11,292 bases of DNA from Desulfobacterales bacterium (GCA_030613165.1 JAUWMN010000023.1:1-11292), one strand, 5' to 3'; counted from the first letter of the stretch, positions 1 to 6,347 are shown. Program-made: numbers and translations. Notes: a model not told the origin generated them from the letters alone.

Positions 1-1279
1 GCACATTATAAGTTTTGGTATAGTTTTCGTCCAAGATAACGTTACTCGTCTCCAGATAAAGATCACCCCTGCCCGGCATAGCCTGCCAAGCGTTTACATA
101 AAGGTTCAAAAGGACCTGTTCTATCTGCCCCTGATCAACTTTTACCGCCCCAAGGTCCCGCGCATATTTTTCTCTGATCGTAATCTCTTTCTTGGTACGC
201 GCAAACATATGGACGCTTTTTCTGACTATTTCATTGATGTCTGTCGGTTTAACATCATATTTCCCGTGCCTGGCAAACCCTAATAATTGAGTCGTTAATT
301 CCGCGCCCTTTTTCACCTGATCTTCAACACGTTTAAACCTGGCATGAAAAGGGTGAGTCGGTGCAAGATCGTTTAACATCAAGGAGACGTACCCCTGAAT
401 ACCCATAAGGAGGTTATTAAAATCATGGGCGATTCCGCCGGCCAAGGTCCCAACGGCCTCCATCTTCTGAGCCTGTTGGAACTGTTTCTGCAACTTCTCT
501 TTTTCTTCCTCCGCCTTCCTGCGCTCGATAATGTCATGGAAGACCAAAACCACACCTGTAATGTTCCCCTTGTCATCTTTGATCGGAGCGCCGCTGTCGT
601 CAATCGGTATTTCGGTCCCATCTCTGGCTATCAGTATAGTGTGATTCGCCAGCCCCACAATAACACCCTCTCGAATTACCTTTATTACGGGGTCCTCTAC
701 CTGTTTACGCGTTTTTTCGTTTATAATGTTAAAGATCTTTTTCAGAGGTTTTCCCGCAGCCGCTTTCTCCTTCCACCCTGTCAAGGACCGGGCAACACGA
801 TTCATAAACTTCACGCGCCCTTTTTCGTCCGTAACAATCACTCCATCGCCGATGCTTTTGAGTATTGTGGAAAGCCACTCTTCACGCTCTCTCAACTTAT
901 TATCCATTCCGGATTTGTAGAGCGCTATCTCCACAGCAGTGCGTAATTCTCTATCTTCAAACGGCTTTACAATATAGCCAAACGGCTCGGTCATCTTTGC
1001 CCGTTCCAGGGTTTTTGCATCTGCATAAGCGGTTAAATATACAACTGGGATATTAAAGCGGGAACGTATTTGATCGGCCGCTTCAACACCGTCCATTTTG
1101 CCCTTTAGCACGATATCCATCAGCACCAAATCCGGGCTATTCTCTTCTGCCTTTATAATAGCTTCTTCTCCGGAAGACACCACAGCAGAGATGATATAAC
1201 CTAAACTCTGCAAGCATGTTTGGATGTCTTCAGCAACAACACCCTCATCTTCAACAACCAGAATTTGCGCTTTCGTCAT
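1..1279 (-). CDS. Response receiver-PAS-histidine kinase hybrid (C-terminus off the left edge)
   Basis: A two-component signalling protein; 426 codons are visible and the C-terminus lies beyond the window. Residues 1-120 form a receiver domain: acidic pair E10/D11, phospho-acceptor D55 in LVLMDIVLKG, T83 in YLTAYAD and K105 in GYIVKPF. A PAS domain follows (about 133-252). The dimerisation/phosphotransfer helix carries H285 in GGIAHDFNNLL. The ATPase N-box is seen at 388-401 (QVLLNLYVNAWQAM, N396); the rest of the ATP-binding domain is missing. No transmembrane segment is visible, so it should be cytoplasmic. The start ATG (1279-1277) has GAGAGG about 12 bases upstream. It begins 17 bases after the stop of the sensor kinase upstream, so the two are probably co-transcribed. 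The receiver is N-terminal, so the protein probably takes phosphate from, or is switched by, a partner kinase; the neighbour is the obvious candidate (inference). Target unknown. Confidence 0.93.
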   Translation of the reverse strand, partial: MTKAQILVVEDEGVVAEDIQTCLQSLGYIISAVVSSGEEAIIKAEENSPDLVLMDIVLKGKMDGVEAADQIRSRFNIPVVYLTAYADAKTLERAKMTEPFGYIVKPFEDRELRTAVEIALYKSGMDNKLREREEWLSTILKSIGDGVIVTDEKGRVKFMNRVARSLTGWKEKAAAGKPLKKIFNIINEKTRKQVEDPVIKVIREGVIVGLANHTILIARDGTEIPIDDSGAPIKDDKGNITGVVLVFHDIIERRKAEEEKEKLQKQFQQAQKMEAVGTLAGGIAHDFNNLLMGIQGYVSLMLNDLAPTHPFHARFKRVEDQVKKGAELTTQLLGFARHGKYDVKPTDINEIVRKSVHMFARTKKEITIREKYARDLGAVKVDQGQIEQVLLNLYVNAWQAMPGRGDLYLETSNVILDENYTKTYNV

Positions 1280-1296
1280 GGTCGCATAGCCTCTCT

Positions 1297-3420
1297 TTAT
1301 TTGCTGAACCTTATATGAAACCTGGTTCCTTCACTTCTGTCCAGATCCAATTTGCCCCCGATCTGCCTTGTCAGAATATTGACCAGTTTTAAACCAAGCG
1401 AATCGATATTTCTAAAATCAAGATCTTTCGGTATGCCAACACCATTATCACTGACTGTCAGTTCAATCTCGCTTTCATCAGTTGAGTGGAGTATGATTTT
1501 TATTTTACCTTTTTTGACCTCCGGGAAGGCATGTTTCAAACAATTGGAAACAAGTTCGTTGACAATCAACCCACACGGAATCGCGGTATCAACTCCGATC
1601 ATAACATCCTCTACATCTATCTTGAGATCAATTGCCCCTGTGTTGATTCCATAAGACCGGGACAGGATATTTACCAGATGTTTAATGTATTCATTGAAGT
1701 CAATATTAGCCAAGCCTTTTGATTGATAAAGCTTCTCATGCACAAGAGCCATCGATTTTATCCGATTCTGGCTCTCTCTAAACATCTCAATATCTTCTTC
1801 GTCCTTGATATATTTGGACTGAAGCTTTAACAGACTGGAAATAATCTGCATATTATTTTTGACCCGGTGGTGAACCTCCCTAAGCAGAATCTCTTTCTCT
1901 TGGAGCGATGTCTTAATTTGTTCCTCCTTCCGCTTGCGTTCCGTGATATCGTGTAAAAACTCCACCACCATCTTTGGGCGGCCGTCCCCATACCGGGCAG
2001 ACACACTGGCTGTACACCAGAAGTTCATTTTGTTACCATCGGCGCTAATAAGTTCTGTCTCAAATTCGTGAATTTTGCCATCTTCGAAACACTTCTTCAC
2101 GATGCACGGTTCGCAAACGTTATCAAGTCCATGGTACATGGCATGACACTTTTTGCCGACCATATCCGGTCCGAACAGACCCTTTGCGACATCGTTGGCC
2201 CACACAATATTAAACTGTTCGTTTACCATGGTCATGAGGTCCGTCACAGAATCAACAATCCCTGTAAGTTTCTCCTCACTCTCCCGCAACTCATCCTCGG
2301 CCCGTCTGCGCTCAACAATCTCTTCATTGAGCTGCTGTGCATAGATGATGGATTGGTCATAAGCAACTTGCGTTCGGCGAGTACTTTCCCGCAACTCTTT
2401 GTTTTTATCCTCAAATTCGTCAGACCTCTTTCTTTCCATCCTGTAAAAAGCAACCCCTCCGGCTAAAAGCAGTGCCATAACAAGCGCCGTAATCTCTATG
2501 TGGTGCATTGCGTGTTGGAAAATGGGTTCTGCAATTTCAGAATAATTCATGGAAACACCAATCGACCATAACTGATTTCCTATATGAACTGGAGCATAGG
2601 CAATAACCCTCTTTCCGCATGTCGCACAACCATAAGTACCCGTCCCTTCTTCACCCTGGGTCGATTTTCTTATAATTTTTTCTAATAATGACCAATCATG
2701 ATCAGGAAACTTTTCTTTTCTCGGGGCCATAATATGTTTACCCACCTGCTTTGGATCAGGGTAGCTTAACAATGTTCCTCGTTCATCCAATATCCATGCA
2801 AAGCCCGCCTCGCCCACCTTGATTGGCTGAATAAAACGTTTATAGAAATTCTCCAGGCTAATCATCCATCTTACAATTCCTATAAATTCATCTTTATAAA
2901 ATACCGGTTCTGAAATAGAGATAGCGGGCTCACCTAAATTGTTATAAAACAGCTTACTGATATACGGCTCATGCTCTCGTACGACATACGCCACACCCGG
3001 CTTATCAGTAAAATCTGTTCCTATTCTGTCCTTCTTGTCCCGCCAAAATGGATGTCTATGCAACATAATGCCATTGGCGTCCAATGTGGTAAGCGCATCA
3101 GCGACATCTATATGAGATTCATAAAAAATTTTAACCGGACAGACATGCAGTTGCGTTTGCATAATTCTATTTTTGATCTCTTCTTGAACAGCCGGCTCTG
3201 CTGCAATAACCTTTGACTCCCTTGAAAGAGTGTCGACAAATTCTTCCAGCCTATTCGCTGTTGTCTTTGCTATCGTCAGTAACTGCTGTTGTGTTTGCGA
3301 AATCGCCGTCTCCTCAAAATCCCTGTGGCACAGATATGATAAGTATATAAAAATCGTAACGATTGCCAAAACTGCGGCAATGGCTATTATCACTTTTTTG
3401 GATATCCATCGCGTTTTCAT
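1297..3420 (-). CDS. Membrane sensor histidine kinase, Cache-PAS-HisKA_2-HATPase
   Basis: A 707-residue inner-membrane sensor kinase. Transmembrane helix 1 is at about 9-30 and helix 2 at about 308-326. Between them lies a periplasmic double-Cache-like sensor, with the typical run of a WRDKK...GTDF segment, EPVFYKDEFIGIVRWMISL, then AGFAWILDERGTLLSYPDP. There is no HAMP domain: helix 2 leads into a charged coiled coil (about 329-385), then a PAS domain (385-495). The phosphotransfer helix is of the HisKA_2/HWE type, EVHHRVKNNMQ at 515-525, with H518 the likely phospho-histidine. The ATPase domain shows NELVSNCLKHAF (621-632), DNGVGIP (658-664) and GLKLV. Cysteines are notable: C265/C268 in the outer sensor and C425/C436/C439/C444 in the PAS domain. 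The start ATG has GGAG upstream. HisKA_2 kinases often signal to separate response regulators, and the next gene begins with a receiver. The ligand cannot be told from sequence. Confidence 0.95.
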   Translation of the reverse strand: MKTRWISKKVIIAIAAVLAIVTIFIYLSYLCHRDFEETAISQTQQQLLTIAKTTANRLEEFVDTLSRESKVIAAEPAVQEEIKNRIMQTQLHVCPVKIFYESHIDVADALTTLDANGIMLHRHPFWRDKKDRIGTDFTDKPGVAYVVREHEPYISKLFYNNLGEPAISISEPVFYKDEFIGIVRWMISLENFYKRFIQPIKVGEAGFAWILDERGTLLSYPDPKQVGKHIMAPRKEKFPDHDWSLLEKIIRKSTQGEEGTGTYGCATCGKRVIAYAPVHIGNQLWSIGVSMNYSEIAEPIFQHAMHHIEITALVMALLLAGGVAFYRMERKRSDEFEDKNKELRESTRRTQVAYDQSIIYAQQLNEEIVERRRAEDELRESEEKLTGIVDSVTDLMTMVNEQFNIVWANDVAKGLFGPDMVGKKCHAMYHGLDNVCEPCIVKKCFEDGKIHEFETELISADGNKMNFWCTASVSARYGDGRPKMVVEFLHDITERKRKEEQIKTSLQEKEILLREVHHRVKNNMQIISSLLKLQSKYIKDEEDIEMFRESQNRIKSMALVHEKLYQSKGLANIDFNEYIKHLVNILSRSYGINTGAIDLKIDVEDVMIGVDTAIPCGLIVNELVSNCLKHAFPEVKKGKIKIILHSTDESEIELTVSDNGVGIPKDLDFRNIDSLGLKLVNILTRQIGGKLDLDRSEGTRFHIRFSK

Positions 3421-3438
3421 ACGATCTTGCTCCGCTGT

Positions 3439-3657
3439 AATATTGATGGCGTCGTAAAAAGTCTCAACAACTTGTCATTTCGAGCGACCTGCCCGCCATA
3501 GCCATGTATGCCAGCATTGTGGTTGCCAAACCAAATAGGTGTTAGCAGGCGGGAGCGAGAAATCTTTACGAAATAGCATATTGAAAACATTAGACTTCTC
3601 CCTGCGGTCGAAATGACACATTCCCCGAAACCGACTTTTTACGATTCCATCAATATT
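3439..3657. mobile_element. MITE-like element, 219 bp, with 25-bp terminal inverted repeats
   Basis: The ends 3439-3463 and 3633-3657 are inverted copies matching at 23 of 25 positions, with core GTAAAAAGTC / GACTTTTTAC. Inside them is a second inverted pair, TGTCATTTCGAGCG (3473-3486) and CGGTCGAAATGACA (3605-3618), matching at 13 of 14. A third, smaller pairing CCCGCC / GGCGGG brackets the stretch around 3491-3556. The element encodes nothing and could fold into one long hairpin. No clear target-site duplication is visible. The outer end lies only 18 bases from the kinase start codon, so kinase transcripts from beyond it would carry the hairpin in their leader. Similar 'gtcatttcgagcg' and 'gactttttacg' intergenic repeats are, from memory, common in Desulfobacterota. 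It could also be a non-mobile intergenic hairpin repeat. Confidence 0.7.
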
Positions 3658-3665
3658 CTAATTAT

Positions 3666-3691
3666 GACTTTTTACGAAATCGTCAATTATT
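3666..3691. repeat. Degenerate third copy of the MITE arm
   Basis: GACTTTTTACGA followed by a diverged TCAAT-ATT tail. It aligns with the right arm at 3633-3657 at about 21 of 25 positions, in the same orientation and 8 bases beyond it. It may be the relic of an older insertion, or of a tandem or nested element. Confidence 0.55.
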
Positions 3692-3781
3692 TGCATTATG
3701 AAAGATTTATATAAAAAAGGAGATGAATTGTCAAAATTATGGTATTATTATAAATAGCGATAAAAAACTTGGTTCAATTTA

Positions 3782-3810
3782 TTGAAAAGGGCTACAAAAG
3801 ATCGTATTGT
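3782..3810 (+). promoter_or_regulatory. Candidate sigma-70 promoter for purN
   Basis: TTGAAA (3782-3787) and TATTGT (3805-3810) are separated by exactly 17 bases and match the consensus at 5 of 6 and 4 of 6 positions. The predicted start near 3817 would give a leader of about 100 bases before purN. The region is AT-rich, so chance matches are likely. Confidence 0.35.
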
Positions 3811-3842
3811 ATGGCTTAAATAAGTCCGAATATCGAAATTTG

Positions 3843-3867
3843 GTCAAGTAGTTGAGTTGTCGAGTAG
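3843..3867. repeat. Octamer tandem repeat, copy A (upstream of purN)
   Basis: Three units of 8 bases (GTCAAGTA, GTTGAGTT, GTCGAGTA; consensus GTYRAGTW) ending about 50 bases before the purN start. It is almost the same array as the one upstream of the FlhG-like gene at 9054-9085. With one flanking base added on each side, 23 of 26 positions agree between the two. Both are followed a little later by ATTTAACCA. Confidence 0.7.
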
Positions 3868-3915
3868 GTAAGATTGCCGATTTGAGCATTTAACCAATTA
3901 TCGAGGAGGGCTACA

Positions 3916-4704
3916 ATGGGAAAAATTCGAATTGGCGCCCTTGTTTCAGGTGGGGGTACCAATTTACAGGCAATCATCGATGCCTGCGAAGCAGGCCGCA
4001 TAAACGGAGAGGTGGTCTTCGTGGGTTCAGACAACCCTGATGCCTACGGGCTTGAAAGGGGTAAATCACACAACATTCCGACATTTGTTCTGGATTATAA
4101 AGAGATTGCGCGCCGTTATGACGAAGGGTCGGAAGGTCTTGTTCCGGAAGACTTTAATTTAAATGAAATATTAAAAAAACAGACCCTGTTTTCTGTCTCT
4201 GAAGAGCCTGCCAAATTAACCCGTTTTTTTAGTATAAGGGCTGCGGCAGAGGGGGCTCTGATCCGTGAAATGAGTCCCTACTCCTTTGATCTCCTTGTGC
4301 TGGCGGGTTTTATGCGAACCCTCAGTCCGTATTTCATAGATAAAATAAATTTCGCCCCCCTTGATCCACGTATTATGAACATTCATCCTGCCCTTCTTCC
4401 GGCATTTCCCGGAATCGACGGATATGGTGATACGTATAGATATGGGTGCAAGGTGGGAGGCTGTACAGTCCATTTTATTGATTATGGAGAAGACTCCGGA
4501 GCAATTATCGGCCAAAAGGCGTTTGAGATTACCCCTGAAGACACAATAGAGACAATTAAAGAAAAAGGGCTCCGCCTGGAATGGGAACTGTATGCGGACT
4601 GTGTTCGGCTCTTTGCTGAAGGGAAGTTCAAAGTGGTACGCAAGTTATACAATCTCAAAGGAGGTCGCAAGCTTCAGAGAACAGTAGTTGAGATAGTGTC
4701 GTGA
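3916..4704 (+). CDS. purN: Phosphoribosylglycinamide formyltransferase with internal insertion
   Basis: GAR transformylase, the third step of purine synthesis: it moves a formyl group from 10-formyl-tetrahydrofolate to GAR in the cytoplasm. The N-terminus has the SGGGTNLQAIIDAC phosphate-binding stretch (11-24). The folate/catalytic region is LLVLAGFMRTLSP (126-138), then MNIHPALLPAFPG (154-166), with the expected catalytic triad N155, H157 and D193 (in YGEDSGAIIGQ). At 262 residues it is about 50 longer than E. coli PurN (212). Most of the excess is one insertion of about 45 residues (about 71-118, including LVPEDFNLNEILKKQTLF) between the conserved N-terminal part and VLAGFMR. The reading frame is intact and the catalytic residues are kept, so it is probably functional. 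GGAGGG lies 7 bases before the ATG. It heads a rightward set of genes; pcm follows after 88 bases. Confidence 0.92.
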   Translation: MGKIRIGALVSGGGTNLQAIIDACEAGRINGEVVFVGSDNPDAYGLERGKSHNIPTFVLDYKEIARRYDEGSEGLVPEDFNLNEILKKQTLFSVSEEPAKLTRFFSIRAAAEGALIREMSPYSFDLLVLAGFMRTLSPYFIDKINFAPLDPRIMNIHPALLPAFPGIDGYGDTYRYGCKVGGCTVHFIDYGEDSGAIIGQKAFEITPEDTIETIKEKGLRLEWELYADCVRLFAEGKFKVVRKLYNLKGGRKLQRTVVEIVS

Positions 4705-4739
4705 CATTTGTCATTAAAATGATAACCTTCCTTTTTAAC

Positions 4740-4781
4740 AATGGTCAATGAGAAATGTACAATGAGAAATGAGAAATGATA
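4740..4781. repeat. Heptamer tandem repeat upstream of pcm
   Basis: Six units of 7 bases in register, consensus AATGAGA (aatggtc, aatgaga, aatgtac, aatgaga, aatgaga, aatgata), filling the purN-pcm gap. One unit contains an ATG at 4769 in frame with pcm, which creates a false longer N-terminus. The array ends just before the pcm ribosome-binding site. Confidence 0.75.
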
Positions 4782-4792
4782 ACGGAGACCCA

Positions 4793-5434
4793 ATGGACTA
4801 TAAGCGTGAACGTGAAAGGATGGTCCTCACCCAGCTTGAGGCCAGGGGGATAACAGACCCTATAGTACTCGCAGCAATGAGAAAGGTCCCACGTCACGTC
4901 TTTGTTGGTGAGGCGCTTCAAGCCCAGGCATACGGCGATTTTCCCCTTCCAATCGGCCACGAGCAGACTATTTCACAACCATATATGGTAGCGGAAATGA
5001 CACAGCTCTTAGAACTTACGCCCGAGGATCAAGTCCTTGAGATAGGAACGGGTTCGGGTTATCAAACCGCCATACTGGCAGAGTTGGCCCACAAGGTATA
5101 TACTATAGAACGAATTAGGGAACTCCTGATCGAGGCAAAAAAAAAATTGGACCGACTAAAATATCTTAATGTTGTTACAAGGTGCGCTGACGGCACCAAT
5201 GGATGGCCGGAAGAAGGGCCATTTGACGGCATTATCGTCACGGCAGGCGCGCCACATGTGCCGGAACCTCTAAAAAAACAATTAGCGATCGGAGGACGGT
5301 TAGTCATACCAGTCGGTGATGTATATTCTCAGGTACTAATGCAGATAACCCGAAAAAAAGACGGGTTTATCGAAAGAACCACGGGGGGATGCCGCTTTGT
5401 AAAATTGATTGGAAACCATGGGTGGGGTGGATAA
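4793..5434 (+). CDS. pcm: Protein-L-isoaspartate O-methyltransferase
   Basis: A repair enzyme that methylates, with S-adenosylmethionine, the abnormal isoaspartyl residues that form as proteins age. With the start at 4793 it is 213 residues, close to the E. coli enzyme (208). The family signature [17 protein letters not shown] (51-67) includes the active-site serine S61. The SAM-binding motif I is [13 protein letters not shown] (81-93). Later conserved parts are [17 protein letters not shown] (144-160) and GGRLVIPVG (167-175). An in-frame ATG at 4769 exists, but the eight residues it would add come from the heptamer repeat. The ATG at 4793 has CGGAGA 5-10 bases upstream and gives the usual N-terminus, so it is preferred. 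The stop is 6 bases before the next gene, so the two are probably translated from one message. Confidence 0.94.
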   Translation: MDYKRERERMVLTQLEARGITDPIVLAAMRKVPRHVFVGEALQAQAYGDFPLPIGHEQTISQPYMVAEMTQLLELTPEDQVLEIGTGSGYQTAILAELAHKVYTIERIRELLIEAKKKLDRLKYLNVVTRCADGTNGWPEEGPFDGIIVTAGAPHVPEPLKKQLAIGGRLVIPVGDVYSQVLMQITRKKDGFIERTTGGCRFVKLIGNHGWGG

Positions 5435-5440
5435 GAACAA

Positions 5441-6028
5441 GTGAAATTTTTACGACGGCTATATGATTGGGTGCTTCATTGGGCCGAAACCCCTTATGGG
5501 ACTCCGGCCCTGTTTTTATTGGCCTTTTGCGAGTCATCTTTTTTCCCTCTCCCACCTGACATTTTACTTATAGCGCTTGCAGTGGCAATCCCAAAAAAAT
5601 CTTTTCAGTATGCCCTGGTCTGTTCTATAGGATCGCTCTTGGGGGGTTGCTTGGGGTATCTGATCGGATGGGAATTTATGGCGGCCATTGGAGACACTAT
5701 CATTAAATTGTACGGATTTGGCGAAAAATATTCTTACGTCCAGGATCTCTATACCCGCTATGACGCATGGGTTATCGGGGTTGCAGGTTTTACCCCCATT
5801 CCTTATAAGGTCTTTACCATTGCCGCCGGCGCGTTTAAAATAAATTTTATAATATTTTTTATCGCCTCTCTCATTTCCAGGTCGGCTCGTTTCTTTTTGA
5901 TAGGAGGATTGATTTACAAGTTTGGCGCTCCTATCCAGCAATTTATTGATCGTTATTTTAACCCGCTGGTAATTGTGTTCACCCTGTTACTCATACTCGG
6001 GTTTGGAGTGATCAGATGGATTTTTTAG
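5441..6028 (+). CDS. YqaA/DedA-family (VTT domain) inner-membrane protein
   Basis: A 195-residue polytopic membrane protein. The family pattern is visible: an N-terminal amphipathic segment, then ALFLLAFCESSFFPLPPDILLIAL (23-46) with E31 and the proline-rich FFPLPPD, a glycine-rich helix (GSLLGGCLGYLIG, 64-76), then GVAGFTPIPYKVFTIAAG (113-130) with the re-entrant TPIPYK, SRSARFF (146-152), and a final hydrophobic helix (about 175-193). DedA-superfamily proteins are linked to envelope homeostasis, and some move lipid carriers across the membrane; the substrate of the YqaA-type branch is not clear. It starts with GTG, 6 bases after pcm. Upstream purine-rich GGGGTGGATAAG may serve as ribosome-binding site, or translation may be coupled. 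The small selenoprotein gene begins inside its last codons. Confidence 0.9.
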   Translation: MKFLRRLYDWVLHWAETPYGTPALFLLAFCESSFFPLPPDILLIALAVAIPKKSFQYALVCSIGSLLGGCLGYLIGWEFMAAIGDTIIKLYGFGEKYSYVQDLYTRYDAWVIGVAGFTPIPYKVFTIAAGAFKINFIIFFIASLISRSARFFLIGGLIYKFGAPIQQFIDRYFNPLVIVFTLLLILGFGVIRWIF

Positions 6029-6177
6029 GTATGAATCGATTTGTTATATGGTTCCCCAAGGCGCTGTTGCTCCTTCTGTTTCTCCTGTTGCTTGTATACG
6101 GAATAGCCAACGGGGACATCAGCGACATCATACGCCGAGGAAGTATTCTTTGACTCGCCTGTATCGGCCTCAGGTGA
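6016..6177 (+). CDS. Putative small membrane selenoprotein with C-terminal U-x-x-C motif
   Basis: An ORF of 45 codons runs from ATG 6016 to TGA 6151. If that TGA is read as selenocysteine, the frame continues L-A-C-I-G-L-R and stops at TGA 6175, giving 53 residues with U46-L-A-C49. Four things support this. GGAG lies 7 bases before the ATG. The start overlaps the yqaA-like stop by 13 bases, which suggests coupling. Residues 15-31 (PKALLLLLFLLLLVYGI) form one strong transmembrane helix. A hairpin with SECIS features follows the TGA directly. From memory, a family of 45-55-residue single-helix proteins (NCBI name 'CD1871A family CXXC motif-containing protein') ends in a similar C-L-x-C-I-G tail with cysteine in place of U; this match could not be checked here. 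The expected role is a membrane-anchored thiol/selenol redox centre with unknown partner. The alternative is a 45-residue peptide that ends at 6153 without the motif. Confidence 0.72.
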
Positions 6178-6178
6178 G
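6151..6178 (+). promoter_or_regulatory. Candidate bacterial SECIS: UGA plus adjacent hairpin
   Basis: Directly after TGA (6151-6153), CTCGCCTG (6154-6161) pairs with CAGGTGAG (6171-6178): eight pairs, seven Watson-Crick and one G-U, enclosing the 9-base loop TATCGGCCT. The loop holds GG, the feature SelB needs in the apical loop of known bacterial SECIS elements. Hairpins of this kind sit inside the coding sequence just 3' of the UGA, as here. The hairpin also encodes LACIGLR, so coding and structure share the same bases. Folding was done by eye. Confidence 0.68.
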
Positions 6179-6265
6179 GTCGTCAACAAAAATATCCCAT
6201 CTACATTAAAGAACCTTTAAAGACTATCCGATTGTAAGATAAACATCAATTGTCGTTCTTGTCAT

Positions 6266-6281
6266 TTGGCATGAGTATTGC
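6266..6281 (+). promoter_or_regulatory. Sigma-54 (RpoN) promoter upstream of the GspE/PilB-type ATPase gene
   Basis: TTGGCATGAGTATTGC has the invariant GG (6268-6269) and GC (6280-6281) with the required 10 bases between. It fits YTGGCAYR-N4-TTGC at every fixed position except the last W of TTGCW, where a G follows. Transcription would start near 6293, leaving a leader of about 55 bases before the ATG at 6348. Sigma-54 control of pilus and flagellar genes is widespread in proteobacteria, which suits the genes downstream. No enhancer-binding site was identified. The rest of the 6178-6347 gap shows nothing further. Confidence 0.6.
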
Positions 6282-6347
6282 GGCCTATCGCCATACCATA
6301 ACTATGTAACATCTTTAACTAACCGTAAGAGGGCTAATCGTTTTAAT

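Larger units (their letters stand above)
3421..3915. other. Divergent intergenic region (495 bp) with repeats
   Basis: This is the only long stretch without a gene. It separates the leftward kinase operon from the rightward purN operon, so promoters for both should lie here. Nearly half is a MITE-like inverted-repeat element (3439-3657). Next come a degenerate third arm copy (3666-3691), an AT-rich segment with a candidate sigma-70 promoter (3782-3810) and an octamer repeat (3843-3867). No ORF here looks coding. Confidence 0.85.

Noticed and set aside
69..84. 15 of 16 bases match between 69-84 and the inside of the MITE-like element (3488-3503)
   Set aside because: The left copy encodes the conserved region after the kinase N-box and is explained by coding need; coincidence is more likely than a repeat.
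425..946. A 173-codon plus-strand ORF
   Set aside because: It is antisense to the receiver-PAS-kinase gene, whose domains are clear over the same stretch; it has no ribosome-binding site or recognisable family.
3728..3754. Promoter TTGTCA with TATAAA
   Set aside because: The spacer is 15 bases, shorter than usual, in very AT-rich DNA; the pair at 3782/3805 has the better spacing.
4709..4737. Terminator after purN (TCATT/AATGA then a T-run)
   Set aside because: The stem is only five AT-rich pairs and the T-run is some ten bases away; too weak to support.
4769..4792. Longer pcm start at 4769
   Set aside because: The added codons come from the heptamer repeat, whereas 4793 has a CGGAGA ribosome-binding site and gives the usual length.
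6175..6177. Second TGA also read as selenocysteine
   Set aside because: The frame beyond gives an unconvincing basic peptide with no motif or suitable hairpin; IGLR followed by stop is the natural end.
6154..6178. The hairpin after 6151 as a transcription terminator
   Set aside because: No run of T follows the stem (next bases are GTCGTCAAC), and its position directly against the TGA fits a SECIS better.
6205..6219. TTAAAG/CTTTAA inverted repeat
   Set aside because: Six AT-rich pairs with a three-base loop and no T-run; likely chance.
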